Of a stretch of 64,000 nucleotides of DNA, positions 28,279 to 37,063 are shown in pieces. Origin of the DNA: Thermoplasmatota archaeon (lineage in GTDB: Archaea; Thermoplasmatota; E2; DHVEG-1); assembly GCA_030619765.1 (NCBI GenBank), contig JAUXAU010000001.1, positions 1 through 64,000 of the forward strand, in the 5' to 3' direction. The translations under genes and the position numbers were made by a program. A model generated the notes under the pieces. It did no database searches. It saw only the letters and a list, made by a program, of their open reading frames with translations, and was not told the DNA's origin. The first letter of the stretch is position 1; every line of letters begins with the position of its first letter.

Positions 28279-29214
28279 ATGGAAAAAATTGTTGTTAAGG
28301 TGGTGTTGAAAAAACATCCTGAATTGATGCAAGTAAACACGCATAGACTTTTGACTGATCTGGGTGCAATTGAAATCAAGCGTGTAGATGATGAATGGAA
28401 GTTTTCGTGTATAAATCCAGATCATCCAGACATTCATCCATCAATGAGTTTCAACGAAAAAAATGGCTACTACAACTGTTTCTCTTGTGGTGCGAAGGGT
28501 AGATGGTGGATCTCTTTAGTCATGCAGGCCACGAAATGTTCTTACAACGAAGCTGTTGATACTGTTGTAGAATATGTTGTGTTGGTAAGAGATCATGTTG
28601 AAAAACCAGAACCCAAAAGACTGATCAGGGAGAAGCATGTATGTCCAGATCTTGTGGACATACCCTACAAAGCAATTAAATATTTAGATCATCGTGGAAT
28701 TCCTTTATGGTTTGCAGTACAAAAGAAGGCACGATGGAATGAAGATATGCAAAGAATTGTTATTCCTGTAGAGTCGGCTGGATGGACAGCACGAAAGATT
28801 GAAGACAATATTGAAGTAAAGTGGTTACACTCTAGAGGCTTCTCAAAAAGTAACACCTTATATAATTATCACCTGTATAGAAAAAAGAAAATGGTAGGAG
28901 TTGTTGAAGGTGTGTTTGATTGCTGGAAGGTGGAGTTGTGTGGATTTTCTTGTGTTGCAACTCTAGGAGCTCAAATAACAAATAATCAATTAAACCTTTT
29001 AAATCAGTTTCCAGAACTTGTAGTCATACCTGATAATGATCAAGGTGGGGATCTATTCGTTGAGAAAATTTCAATGCTGTCTTCAGTAAATTTATATGTT
29101 GTTAAACTTCCAAAAAAAGATGCGGGTGATTGCGGCCTGGGTGAGCTAAGGGAGTGCTGGGAAAACAAGGTATCATTTTGGTCTCACTACTCACATTTAT
29201 TTAAAAGGAGTTAA
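28279..29214 (+). CDS. DnaG-type DNA primase
   Basis: 311 residues. CHC2-type zinc finger (CINPDHPDIHPSM...YYNCFSCGAKG, about residues 44-72) and TOPRIM core (VVEGVFDCWKVE about residue 210; VVIPDNDQGGDLF about 250). Shorter than cellular DnaG because the helicase-interaction domain is missing. Makes RNA primers with the DnaB-like helicase. Confidence 0.92.
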   Translation: MEKIVVKVVLKKHPELMQVNTHRLLTDLGAIEIKRVDDEWKFSCINPDHPDIHPSMSFNEKNGYYNCFSCGAKGRWWISLVMQATKCSYNEAVDTVVEYVVLVRDHVEKPEPKRLIREKHVCPDLVDIPYKAIKYLDHRGIPLWFAVQKKARWNEDMQRIVIPVESAGWTARKIEDNIEVKWLHSRGFSKSNTLYNYHLYRKKKMVGVVEGVFDCWKVELCGFSCVATLGAQITNNQLNLLNQFPELVVIPDNDQGGDLFVEKISMLSSVNLYVVKLPKKDAGDCGLGELRECWENKVSFWSHYSHLFKRS

Positions 29215-29231
29215 AAAAAATTAAAAAATGC

Positions 29232-29260
29232 TTTACTTTTTTGCTGAAAGATGCTATTAT
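29232..29260 (+). promoter_or_regulatory. Sigma70-type promoter P29.2
   Basis: TTTACT, spacer TTTTTGCTGAAAGATGC (17), TATTAT. Spacer nearly identical to that of P44.2. Confidence 0.85.
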
Positions 29261-29278
29261 AGATAGTAGGAGAAAGAT

Positions 29279-30019
29279 GTGGTCGACAATAAACAGTACT
29301 TGAAAATGAAGGAAAAGTTTCTACCATTAAAATTAAGGTTGATGAACGATTTTAAAAGGTCATTAACGAGAGATGAGATGGGACAAATTCTCGATATCGC
29401 AATATGGCAAGGTATGGAAAGCTGTCAGAATAAGAAGTATATGGTTTCATCTGTTTCATCTTATATGAAATGGGGGCTTAAGCTAGCAGTAAGAAAAGAA
29501 AATGCTTATCAAAATCATTATGTTAATTCAGAAATTTTATCCACATGTGAATATCCTGCAAACGATAACAAAATTATCAACACTGTAATTCTTGATCAAA
29601 TGATTTTAAAAGCCACTGAGGGTTTTATTTCAAATGGTAGTTTTATTGTACTGACAGAAAAAGAACGAAATGTTATCAATTACCTGAGAAAGTTTAATCA
29701 AAAAGATATTCCAGAAGAACTTAATGTGTCGAAGGCTGTTGTATGTGAACGTAAAATCAAGGCTTTGCACAAAATGAGGTTAATGATGAAAAAGTATGAG
29801 CCACACCCTGTGTGGTGTGAAAGACGTATGAAAAATCGTGATCCAAATAGATGTGGCACGTGCCCTTTAAAGGGCTCGTCTTTTATAAAATGTCAGGCAA
29901 GAAATATGCCGAAGCAGAGGATGAAGCTTTTTGAACACAGCCCTGAATTTTTGGAAAAGCTGGGCTTTGTGCCAAGGAGAATAAGAGTTGCTAGAGAATT
30001 GAAAGGGGAATCAATTTAA
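29279..30019 (+). CDS. Sigma-factor-like transcription protein
   Basis: 246 residues from GTG 29279 (AGGAGAAAGAT upstream). The middle has a region-2-like helical part; LTEKERNVINYLRKFNQKDIPEELNVSKAVVCERKIKALHKMR (residues ~125-167) is a region-4-type helix-turn-helix. A Cys cluster follows (CERR...CGTCPLKG...C). It likely directs host RNA polymerase to middle or late phage promoters. First gene after P29.2. Confidence 0.65.
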   Translation: MVDNKQYLKMKEKFLPLKLRLMNDFKRSLTRDEMGQILDIAIWQGMESCQNKKYMVSSVSSYMKWGLKLAVRKENAYQNHYVNSEILSTCEYPANDNKIINTVILDQMILKATEGFISNGSFIVLTEKERNVINYLRKFNQKDIPEELNVSKAVVCERKIKALHKMRLMMKKYEPHPVWCERRMKNRDPNRCGTCPLKGSSFIKCQARNMPKQRMKLFEHSPEFLEKLGFVPRRIRVARELKGESI

Positions 30020-30089
30020 TAAGATTAAGTTATTATCACAGAGAAAACCACTGTATGGGAGCATTTGATTCTCCTTTTATTATTTGTAA

Positions 30090-30112
30090 ACTAAAGCCGG
30101 AGGGCTTTAAAC
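30090..30112 (+). promoter_or_regulatory. Hairpin in leader of 30127 gene
   Basis: TAAAGCC-GGAG-GGCTTTA, perfect 7-bp stem with GGAG in the loop, about 17 nt upstream of ATG 30127. May modulate translation or stabilise the 5' end. Confidence 0.45.
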
Positions 30113-30126
30113 TTAAAGGAACATAT

Positions 30127-30549
30127 ATGCGAAAAGTAAAAAGAGAGTTAAAAAAAGTTGCTGGGCCGAAAAGGAAAAAGGCTGTCAAGCCAACAAGGAA
30201 AAAGAAAGCAGGAAAAACTGTTGAGCCAAAAAAGAAGCGTGAAGTGCTGATGGTCAGTGTGCCGGTACAAAATCCAGAAACTTGGATGCTTGTTGCATTG
30301 GCTGCAATATTGTGGCCTCTGTGTGTAGTGTTCTGTAGAGTTGGATTTTTTCTTGATGAGACACATTGGCGTATCTTGGATTTGCGCTCTATGCAAAATG
30401 TCTCATTTAAGGAACATGTAAAGAAAGTTAGTAATAGGAAACTGATGAAGCTTTACAAAAGATCGCAAATGCTGGCACGGTACAACAATCCGGAAGCCAA
30501 GAAAAAGTTTAGGTTAATAAAATCAGAACTTAAAAGGAGAGGAAAGTAA
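30127..30549 (+). CDS. Basic-tailed membrane-associated hypothetical protein
   Basis: 140 residues from ATG 30127 (AAAGGAACATAT). The first 40 residues are almost all Lys/Arg/Pro, then one hydrophobic span (TWMLVALAAILWPLCVVFCRVGFFL), then a basic helical tail. Unknown; the basic tail could hold DNA near the membrane. Confidence 0.55.
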   Translation: MRKVKRELKKVAGPKRKKAVKPTRKKKAGKTVEPKKKREVLMVSVPVQNPETWMLVALAAILWPLCVVFCRVGFFLDETHWRILDLRSMQNVSFKEHVKKVSNRKLMKLYKRSQMLARYNNPEAKKKFRLIKSELKRRGK

Positions 30550-31091
30550 TGGCAAGAGTAAGAAAAAACGAGTTAGTTGAGTACTATTGTGGAAACACAA
30601 AGTGTGGAAAGGTTGTCTCAGGGAATGACAAAATGTGTCCCTTCTGTAAATCTAACTTTGTTCCTCTTGATTCAGAGGATAATAAGGTTGAGGAGACAAA
30701 GGCAAAGATTGAACATGTTTTAGAGGAGCAAAAAGAAACTCCTAAGGCTGACAAGCAAAGAAAGCTTAAGCCTAAAGAAGAAGTGCCTGTTGATCCTGGT
30801 GAAACGAAGGAGGAGATGCAAGAAGAAGAACTTGTGAAGGCAGAGCAGCCTGACGAAGCAGAAAAAGAAGTAGATGTGCAAGAAGAGGAACCGGCAGAAG
30901 ATGAGCAAGATGATGAAGATGTAACTGAAGACATCAAGGACATTCTGTCTGACGGAGAGATAGAAATTGCATCTCTGGTGAAAATGATTTCGCAAGGTGG
31001 AGTTGCTCTTAACGAAGCAAGTATCAAGAAACAACTAGACAAATTAGGAGCAACTGTAGATGCTGAAGGCATTGTCACACTTAACGATTAA
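30549..31091 (+). CDS. Zinc-ribbon protein with acidic linker
   Basis: 180 residues: zinc ribbon (YYCGNTKCG...CPFCKS) at residues 13-36, a long Glu/Asp-rich linker, then a small winged-helix-like end (DGEIEIASLVKMISQGGVALNEASIKKQLDKLGATVD). Possibly a DNA-replication or transcription accessory. Confidence 0.6.
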   Translation: MARVRKNELVEYYCGNTKCGKVVSGNDKMCPFCKSNFVPLDSEDNKVEETKAKIEHVLEEQKETPKADKQRKLKPKEEVPVDPGETKEEMQEEELVKAEQPDEAEKEVDVQEEEPAEDEQDDEDVTEDIKDILSDGEIEIASLVKMISQGGVALNEASIKKQLDKLGATVDAEGIVTLND

Positions 31092-31548
31092 GTTTAAAAA
31101 ACTTCATCCGGATGCAAAAACACCAACTCATGCTTATGAATTGGATGCAGGATGGGACTTCTACGCACTAGAAGATATTCAGCTCCCTGCTCTTGGTATA
31201 GGACTTGTGCCTACTGGAATTGCTATTGAGATGCCTAAATCAATTATGATAGAAAAATTTGATGGTGGTGTCGTTAGCTTAATATGTGAAGCACAGATGA
31301 GGCCTCGGAGCAGTCTTCGTTTAAAAAATGTTCTGGTAACATTGGGAACGATTGATGCTGGATACCATGGAGATGTATCTGCTATTGTTGTAAACTATAA
31401 TAGCTTCATCTACACAGTAGAAAAGGGAGAGAAAATTTGTCAGGTTGTTGTCGCACTAATTCCCTTTATAAAGTATAAAGAGGAAAAAGAGTTGAGTACA
31501 TCTGATAGAGGAGAAAAAGGCTTTGGCTCGAGTGATCAAAAGAAGTGA
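31060..31548 (+). CDS. dut: dUTPase (trimeric type)
   Basis: 162 residues with the trimeric dUTPase motifs: AYELDAGWDFYA (I), RPRSSLRLKN (II), GTIDAGYHGDVSAIVVN (III), EKGEKICQVVV (IV), and RGEKGFGSSDQ (V). Converts dUTP to dUMP. Start is either ATG 31060 or TTG 31072. It overlaps the UDG-polymerase gene, linking uracil exclusion with uracil removal. Confidence 0.92.
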   Translation: MLKALSHLTIKFKKLHPDAKTPTHAYELDAGWDFYALEDIQLPALGIGLVPTGIAIEMPKSIMIEKFDGGVVSLICEAQMRPRSSLRLKNVLVTLGTIDAGYHGDVSAIVVNYNSFIYTVEKGEKICQVVVALIPFIKYKEEKELSTSDRGEKGFGSSDQKK

Positions 31549-34081
31549 GATATCACAGGAAATAATTGATGCAGGTGGTGTTGCTGGTCGTAGGTTGACT
31601 GAAGCTGCTAAAAAGGCAGTAGAAAGACCTGGTCGGAAACCAAAGCAAGTTAAAAGCAACTGTGAGATTTGTGGTCTGGGAGAAACAAGTGTTTCTGATA
31701 GTGGTGTGCGCAGAAAAAAAGTTGTTAGCGTGCATTCTAAAGATGTAAGAATAATGCTGATTGCAGAATCTCCAGGAAGTGTAGAAATTGAGCGTAATGA
31801 ACTACTTGTAGGACCTGCTGGACAACTATCAGATAGGATTTTAGAAGATGGGAATCTTCCTAGGGGAGATGTTTTTGTTGCAAACATTTTGAAATGTCGC
31901 CCATTAAATGACAGAGATCCTAAACCTAAAGAAATTAAAGCTTGCTTTCCTTTTTTGCTTGAAGAAATTCGTAAAGTAAAGCCTATAGTGATAATGCCAC
32001 TTGGATCTCCTGCACTTAAAGCAATAACAGGCCTGACAAGTATTGAGCGTTGGGCAGGAAAAAGACTTTATTCAAGGATATATAACTGTTGGATCATTCC
32101 AATGATTCACCCAAGTGCCATTCTGCGTAGAAAGCATCAAACTTTTGACAGTATTTTAGAATGGGACATGTTAGACTACAAGATATCTGTTAAGGCAGTG
32201 AAAGCAGCAAAGAAAAGTCAACATGCTATGAGAAGAATTTTAAAAGTTGATAAGAGATTGGTGGCATCAAAAGAAGAAGCGGCAATGTATTGTAGGCTAT
32301 GTAAACAGGCGAAAGCATTTGCATTCGATTTTGAAACATACTTTGAGTTCAGTGAGTATATGAAGAAAGGTCTTACAAATTTCCCTGGGGATAAAATTGC
32401 TAAAGGTTTGGGGCTTTGTCGCCAGCCTGGCTTTGCAGTGTATATTCCAGAAGAGTTTCTTGATAAACAAATGTTAATGGATTTGTTTAGTTCTGAGAAT
32501 ATAAAAATTGCACACAACTTTAAATTTGATCAAGATGTGGCAGCTGAGCTGGGTATTGAAATAAAGGGAAAGCGGTTTGACACTATGCTTGCACATCATC
32601 TTATAGATGAGAACCTGCCACATGGATTGGATGATCTTGAATGGGTGTATCTGGATAAGGGTGGCCGATTGAATGTTGCAGATGAGTATTATGATACACC
32701 TTATTGGGATTCCATTTCACAAGAAATAATGTGTGATTATTGTTGTGATGACTGTGAAAGCGCATTTTTGTTGTTTGAGAGATTTCAAAAGATTCTAAAA
32801 GAACAGCAACTTGATTATGTGTTTGAGAATATCTCTATGCCTTTAATTGATGTTGTCTCCAGTATGGAAAAGAATGGAGTGTATATAGATCAAGAAAAAA
32901 CACAACGGTTATCTGATTGTTGCACTGAGATTGCTGAGTTAGAACAAACTGTTGTTCACAATGCTGCTGGTGGAGAATTTAATATCAACTCTGGTCAGCA
33001 ACTTGGGAATGTCCTCTACAAGAAACTTCGTCTGCCGGCAAAAAAGACTCCAAAAGGTAACTGGAAAACAGATGCTGATACTCTTGAGAATCTTATCCCA
33101 TTTGATAAATCAAATATTATAAATCATGTCCTGGCTTATAAGAAGCAAAAAAAGATATTGTCAACTTATTGTAATCGCATCAAGAGAATGTTAAAGGATA
33201 GTGGAGATGGGAGAGCTCATTTTAAATATGTACAGCATGGAACTGTAACTGGAAGATTGTCCAGTGGCTTCCATCAATTCCCACGAGACAAGATGATAAG
33301 AGCTCAAATAGCTGCACCTCTTGGAAGGAAACTTATATCAACAGATTTTGAACAGATTGAACTTCGTATTGGTGCACTTATGTCAGGTGATAAAGAGTTG
33401 TTAAGAGCTTTTGAAACAGGTGAAGATATTCATAGATTTATAGCTGCACAAATTTATGAATGTTCTTTGGATGAAGTTACTGATGAAATGCGAACTAATG
33501 CTAAACGATTTGACTTTAGTGTATTCTATGGCGCTGGTGTGGGTTTAATTGTAGAATATTTTGGTGTAAGCCTTGAGAAGGCTCAGAAGTTGTATGATGC
33601 ATTTTTTAATAGATTTAGAAGAGTGAAAGAATGGGCTCAAGAGCAATACGATTTTGTGAGTGAAATGAAATTTGTTGTTGATATTTTTGGTAGACGCAGA
33701 CGATTACCTGCAATAGATAGTGAAAATGAAGGATTCAGGGCAGAAGCAGAAAGGCAATCGATAAATAGCCCGGTTCAGGGTGGGGCTTCTGATTGTGCAT
33801 GTATTGCTTTAATAAGACTTTATGATCGTATCAAGAGAGAAGAATTAGATGCAAAGATTATTGCGTTTATTCATGATGAAATTATTCTTGAGGTGGATGA
33901 TAGTATATCAGATTATTGTTGTAAGCTCGTTAAAGAAGAATGTGAGAGGCCAATTCCTCAAATTGATGTTCCTCTTAAAGTGGACATAAATGTTGTGCAG
34001 AATTGGTGGGATGATCATGAATCTGGCACAAGATGGGATGAATATAAGGATGTAGAAAAGTTGAAAAAATTCTGGAGGTAA
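31523..34081 (+). CDS. Uracil-DNA glycosylase / family A DNA polymerase fusion
   Basis: 852 residues from TTG 31523. Residues ~45-220 form a family 4/5-type uracil-DNA glycosylase (AESPGSVEIERNELLVGPAG; MIHPSAIL). Then a 3'-5' exonuclease (AFDFETYFEF ~268; AHNFKFDQD ~330) and a polymerase: motif A STDFEQIELRIG ~605, motif B RTNAKRFDFSVFYG ~655, motif C FIHDEIILEV ~783. Tyr of the usual motif B is replaced by Phe in KRFDFS. It is the phage replicative polymerase with a built-in uracil sensor. Confidence 0.92.
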   Translation: MARVIKRSEISQEIIDAGGVAGRRLTEAAKKAVERPGRKPKQVKSNCEICGLGETSVSDSGVRRKKVVSVHSKDVRIMLIAESPGSVEIERNELLVGPAGQLSDRILEDGNLPRGDVFVANILKCRPLNDRDPKPKEIKACFPFLLEEIRKVKPIVIMPLGSPALKAITGLTSIERWAGKRLYSRIYNCWIIPMIHPSAILRRKHQTFDSILEWDMLDYKISVKAVKAAKKSQHAMRRILKVDKRLVASKEEAAMYCRLCKQAKAFAFDFETYFEFSEYMKKGLTNFPGDKIAKGLGLCRQPGFAVYIPEEFLDKQMLMDLFSSENIKIAHNFKFDQDVAAELGIEIKGKRFDTMLAHHLIDENLPHGLDDLEWVYLDKGGRLNVADEYYDTPYWDSISQEIMCDYCCDDCESAFLLFERFQKILKEQQLDYVFENISMPLIDVVSSMEKNGVYIDQEKTQRLSDCCTEIAELEQTVVHNAAGGEFNINSGQQLGNVLYKKLRLPAKKTPKGNWKTDADTLENLIPFDKSNIINHVLAYKKQKKILSTYCNRIKRMLKDSGDGRAHFKYVQHGTVTGRLSSGFHQFPRDKMIRAQIAAPLGRKLISTDFEQIELRIGALMSGDKELLRAFETGEDIHRFIAAQIYECSLDEVTDEMRTNAKRFDFSVFYGAGVGLIVEYFGVSLEKAQKLYDAFFNRFRRVKEWAQEQYDFVSEMKFVVDIFGRRRRLPAIDSENEGFRAEAERQSINSPVQGGASDCACIALIRLYDRIKREELDAKIIAFIHDEIILEVDDSISDYCCKLVKEECERPIPQIDVPLKVDINVVQNWWDDHESGTRWDEYKDVEKLKKFWR

Positions 34082-34085
34082 TGTA

Positions 34086-34268
34086 ATGAAACAGTGTTCC
34101 AAAAAAGCAATACAAAAGTTGCAAGAACGAATTCCTTTGAATATAGGGATAAGAGTTAATGTTGGGAAGGCAAAAGAAGATTATGCAGAATCTATGGGAA
34201 AAGTTGTTGAAGAGTTATCAGACAATGAGAAAAAGCAGGCTATTTTAGATGCTGTTTTGGCCTCGTAA
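34086..34268 (+). CDS. Hypothetical 60-residue protein
   Basis: ATG 34086 just after the polymerase stop with GGAGG upstream. Small, charged, helical C-terminus. Function unknown. Confidence 0.5.
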   Translation: MKQCSKKAIQKLQERIPLNIGIRVNVGKAKEDYAESMGKVVEELSDNEKKQAILDAVLAS

Positions 34269-34297
34269 TTATGTGGTAAGAAAGTAGGAGTAGCAAA

Positions 34298-34819
34298 TTG
34301 GAAGATTTATTACAATGGTTGAAAAATAAACATCAAAAATTAGAAGAAAAAATGAAAGTGCTGTTTGGTGATGAAATTTCTTTTGCAGAATTAAATAAGA
34401 GAATGGCTAATTATGGCTCTGATTATGCTTGGGCAATAGCAGAAGATTCAATTGCAGAAGAAGTCTACAGAAAGAAAAAACTTGCTTTTGATCAGTGGCT
34501 AGATAGACTCCTTGCTATTGCAAAAACAGAAGATCCGAAACAGGCAGTGAAAGCATTGCAAGCGATCATTGCTGCAGAAAATAAAGAAGAATGGATTAAG
34601 TGGAAACATGAACTTTTGCAGCTTGAACTACGAAAAAATGCACGATCAATGTTTATAAAAGTCTGGGGAAACATGAAGGATATTTACATAGAACTTGCAC
34701 GAAATATGCGTGCTGATTATCAGTCTTCAGGTGGAGTTTCCATTGGGGAGACTGGTAAACAAAGAGTAGCAAAAATTAAACGAATAAGGAGATTAAGTAA
34801 TGAATCTGAAAAAGCTTAG
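34298..34819 (+). CDS. Hypothetical helical protein next to gp32-like gene
   Basis: 173 residues from TTG 34298 (AGGAGTAGCAAA). Almost entirely helical. Overlaps the gp32-like gene by 20 nt. Location between polymerase and SSB suggests a replication or recombination mediator; no motif proves it. Confidence 0.55.
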   Translation: MEDLLQWLKNKHQKLEEKMKVLFGDEISFAELNKRMANYGSDYAWAIAEDSIAEEVYRKKKLAFDQWLDRLLAIAKTEDPKQAVKALQAIIAAENKEEWIKWKHELLQLELRKNARSMFIKVWGNMKDIYIELARNMRADYQSSGGVSIGETGKQRVAKIKRIRRLSNESEKA

Positions 34820-35786
34820 GGAATATAAGCAAAGGATTGACAAAAATAGAGCATCTAGTGGAGGATTTTCAGATGAGCTGAAGTATGTCATACAATCAGG
34901 AGCAAATGTTGTCAGACTCGTGGGGGATCCTCAACTCTGCATTAGAGCATGGATTTTAGGTGATGACAATAAACCATCTCCTTATGCGTTTGAGCAGGAT
35001 GGGTTGTGGATGAGTATGTTAAAAGATGTGCTGGATTATACTATGGAAAAAGATAGTGATGGTGACTGGCATCGTCGTTATGTACTTGCTGATACACAAC
35101 CTCATATTCTAAAAATGGTACGTGATGAAGGATGGGATACTAAAGAAAGGTATCTCATGAATTGTATCCCCAGAGATAATCCTATGGCACATTTGAAGAA
35201 ACATGCTGTGTTGTTAGTTCAATCAGAAGCAGATATTGGGATAGGGCCCATGGCATTTACGGAGTTTGAAAAAGTTGCAGAGAATTATGGCGATCCTGAA
35301 ACTTATGATGTTGTATTTAAGAAGGAAGGATCAAAGTTGAAGACAAAGTATGATTGTCAGATGGCAGTAAAGTCAAATGAGGATTATGGTGCGAAAGTTG
35401 TAGAGGGACCTTTGAATAAGGAAGAGGCTGTGTATGAGTTGTACAACTTGGAGGAAATTGTAAAGCCCACTTCTGCAAGTACTATTTTAAAAAACTTTCG
35501 TGATAGAATTGCATCAATAGATGAAGCTTTACAAACTAACTATGTAGATGAGTGGGAAAAGTTGGCACAGGAAGAAGGTGGAGAGGAGTCTAAAGAAGTT
35601 GAGGTGGAAACAGTTAGAGCTCCAGCAAAAGGAAGGGTAAGGAAGAAAAAAGAAGATGAGGATCCAATTAAAGCAGCGTTTCCTAAGAATGCAAAGTTGT
35701 TGCCTTGCGACGCGTGTGCAAAAGAATTCCCATCAGATATGACAAGCTGTCCTTATTGTGGGGCAGAATATACTTTGGAGGATTAG
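34800..35786 (+). CDS. gp32-like single-stranded DNA-binding protein
   Basis: 328 residues. SGANVVRLVGDPQLCIRAW..., RYLMNCIPRDN and a large OB-like core with an acidic linker resemble T4 gp32-type phage ssDNA-binding proteins; a C-terminal zinc ribbon (CDACAKEF...CPYCG) is added. Lies just before SbcD/SbcC, as gp32-type and gp46/47-type genes work together in recombination-dependent replication. Confidence 0.55.
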   Translation: MNLKKLREYKQRIDKNRASSGGFSDELKYVIQSGANVVRLVGDPQLCIRAWILGDDNKPSPYAFEQDGLWMSMLKDVLDYTMEKDSDGDWHRRYVLADTQPHILKMVRDEGWDTKERYLMNCIPRDNPMAHLKKHAVLLVQSEADIGIGPMAFTEFEKVAENYGDPETYDVVFKKEGSKLKTKYDCQMAVKSNEDYGAKVVEGPLNKEEAVYELYNLEEIVKPTSASTILKNFRDRIASIDEALQTNYVDEWEKLAQEEGGEESKEVEVETVRAPAKGRVRKKKEDEDPIKAAFPKNAKLLPCDACAKEFPSDMTSCPYCGAEYTLED

Positions 35787-35987
35787 ATGAATGTTAAAGA
35801 AATCACTTTTGGTTTTGGTTATACAATGAAAATGGATGATGGTGGGTATGTGAAATCATCATATTCATCAATGAGAACTTTAGAACCTGGTGAAGTTGAA
35901 GAGGAAATTCGTGAGGAACTTGCTGAAGATGTGATTCAATTTGTTGTTGATAAAATCACAGGCTTTATAGAGGAGCTAAAAGAATGA
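35787..35987 (+). CDS. Hypothetical 66-residue protein
   Basis: Small beta-alpha protein (TFGFGYTMKMDDGGYVKSSYSSMRTLEPGEVEEEI). Shape resembles short phage proteins between gp32 and gp47. ATGA-coupled to sbcD. Confidence 0.5.
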   Translation: MNVKEITFGFGYTMKMDDGGYVKSSYSSMRTLEPGEVEEEIREELAEDVIQFVVDKITGFIEELKE

Positions 35988-37063
35988 AAGTAGGAGCGAT
36001 CGCTGATTTACATTTTGGTAAGAATGTTGATGGTAATGCAAGACTTGATAGGAATGAGGAAACTTTTAGACAGCTAGAGAAAGCTTGTAAACTTCTTTGT
36101 ACAGAGAAAGTGGATGCTATAGTTGTATTAGGGGATCTTTCTCATTCAAATCATCCATCAATAGGTGCAAATAATTATATTCGTGATGCACTGTCACTTT
36201 TGGATTCTAAATCTATTCCAACTTTAGTGTTTCCTGGGAACCATGATTATACCCATGAAGGGAATCATGTGTTACAACCTTTCATGACGAACCAGTATCA
36301 AAATGTTGCAATAAGAGATGAGTCTTGTAAATGGTATGAAATGTGTGTTGTCCCTCACGCGCCAAGAGGAACATTTGTGGATGTAAAAAGCAATGATGAG
36401 TATAAACAAGCTGTAAGTGATGGACTTCGTAATGTGTTAAGGGCGTTCCCGTCTGATATTCTTTTGACTCATGCTCAAATTTCTGGGGCAGAAGTTGGTG
36501 AGAATTATATGTTTGAAAGCGGTGCTTTAGAATTGGAGACTGTTTCAAGAATAAGGTTGATTGTTGCTGGAGACATCCATAAAAGGCAGTTGTATAGAAT
36601 AGGAGAAACTGTAATATGTTATCCAGGTAGCTTAACACAGACAGATTATGGAGAGAAAGGACAAAAGAAGGGAGTGGCTATATTCGATACAGAAACGTTT
36701 GATGTAGAGCTTATGGAAGTTAAAGGATATATACAGTATTATAATCTAAAATTTGATACTGTAAATCAAGTAGATGAAGTAGAAAAACATGTTTGGGAAA
36801 AGTGTATTGTGAATGTGGAAGTTTCAGACGAAGCTCAAAAGGCTTCAATAGTTCAAAAAATACTTGAGAAAAATCCATTATCTATTAGAGATATCAGTGT
36901 TGCAGAACATGAAGATGTTAAGCAAGTTTCTGAACTTGCATCTTTAAATTACAAGGAGCAACTTAAAGAGTATTTGAACAGTAGTGATTTTAATAGTACT
37001 GATTGCGATCGTTTACAAACTCTTGCAGAGAATGTAATGGAGGAAGTACATGATAATAAATAG
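35984..37063 (+). CDS. sbcD: SbcD/Mre11/gp47-like nuclease subunit
   Basis: 359 residues with the metallophosphoesterase motifs in order: IADLHFGKN, VVLGDLSHS, FPGNHDY, LTHAQISG, VAGDIHKRQ. Forms a complex with the Rad50-like product of the next gene to resect DNA ends. Overlaps sbcC by 14 nt. Confidence 0.93.
   Translation: MKVGAIADLHFGKNVDGNARLDRNEETFRQLEKACKLLCTEKVDAIVVLGDLSHSNHPSIGANNYIRDALSLLDSKSIPTLVFPGNHDYTHEGNHVLQPFMTNQYQNVAIRDESCKWYEMCVVPHAPRGTFVDVKSNDEYKQAVSDGLRNVLRAFPSDILLTHAQISGAEVGENYMFESGALELETVSRIRLIVAGDIHKRQLYRIGETVICYPGSLTQTDYGEKGQKKGVAIFDTETFDVELMEVKGYIQYYNLKFDTVNQVDEVEKHVWEKCIVNVEVSDEAQKASIVQKILEKNPLSIRDISVAEHEDVKQVSELASLNYKEQLKEYLNSSDFNSTDCDRLQTLAENVMEEVHDNK

Noticed and set aside
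30042-30060. Orphan TIGR repeat (AGAAAACCA-9 nt-AGC)
   Set aside because: Only one 9-mer matches fully; a single chance match in 64 kb on two strands is plausible.
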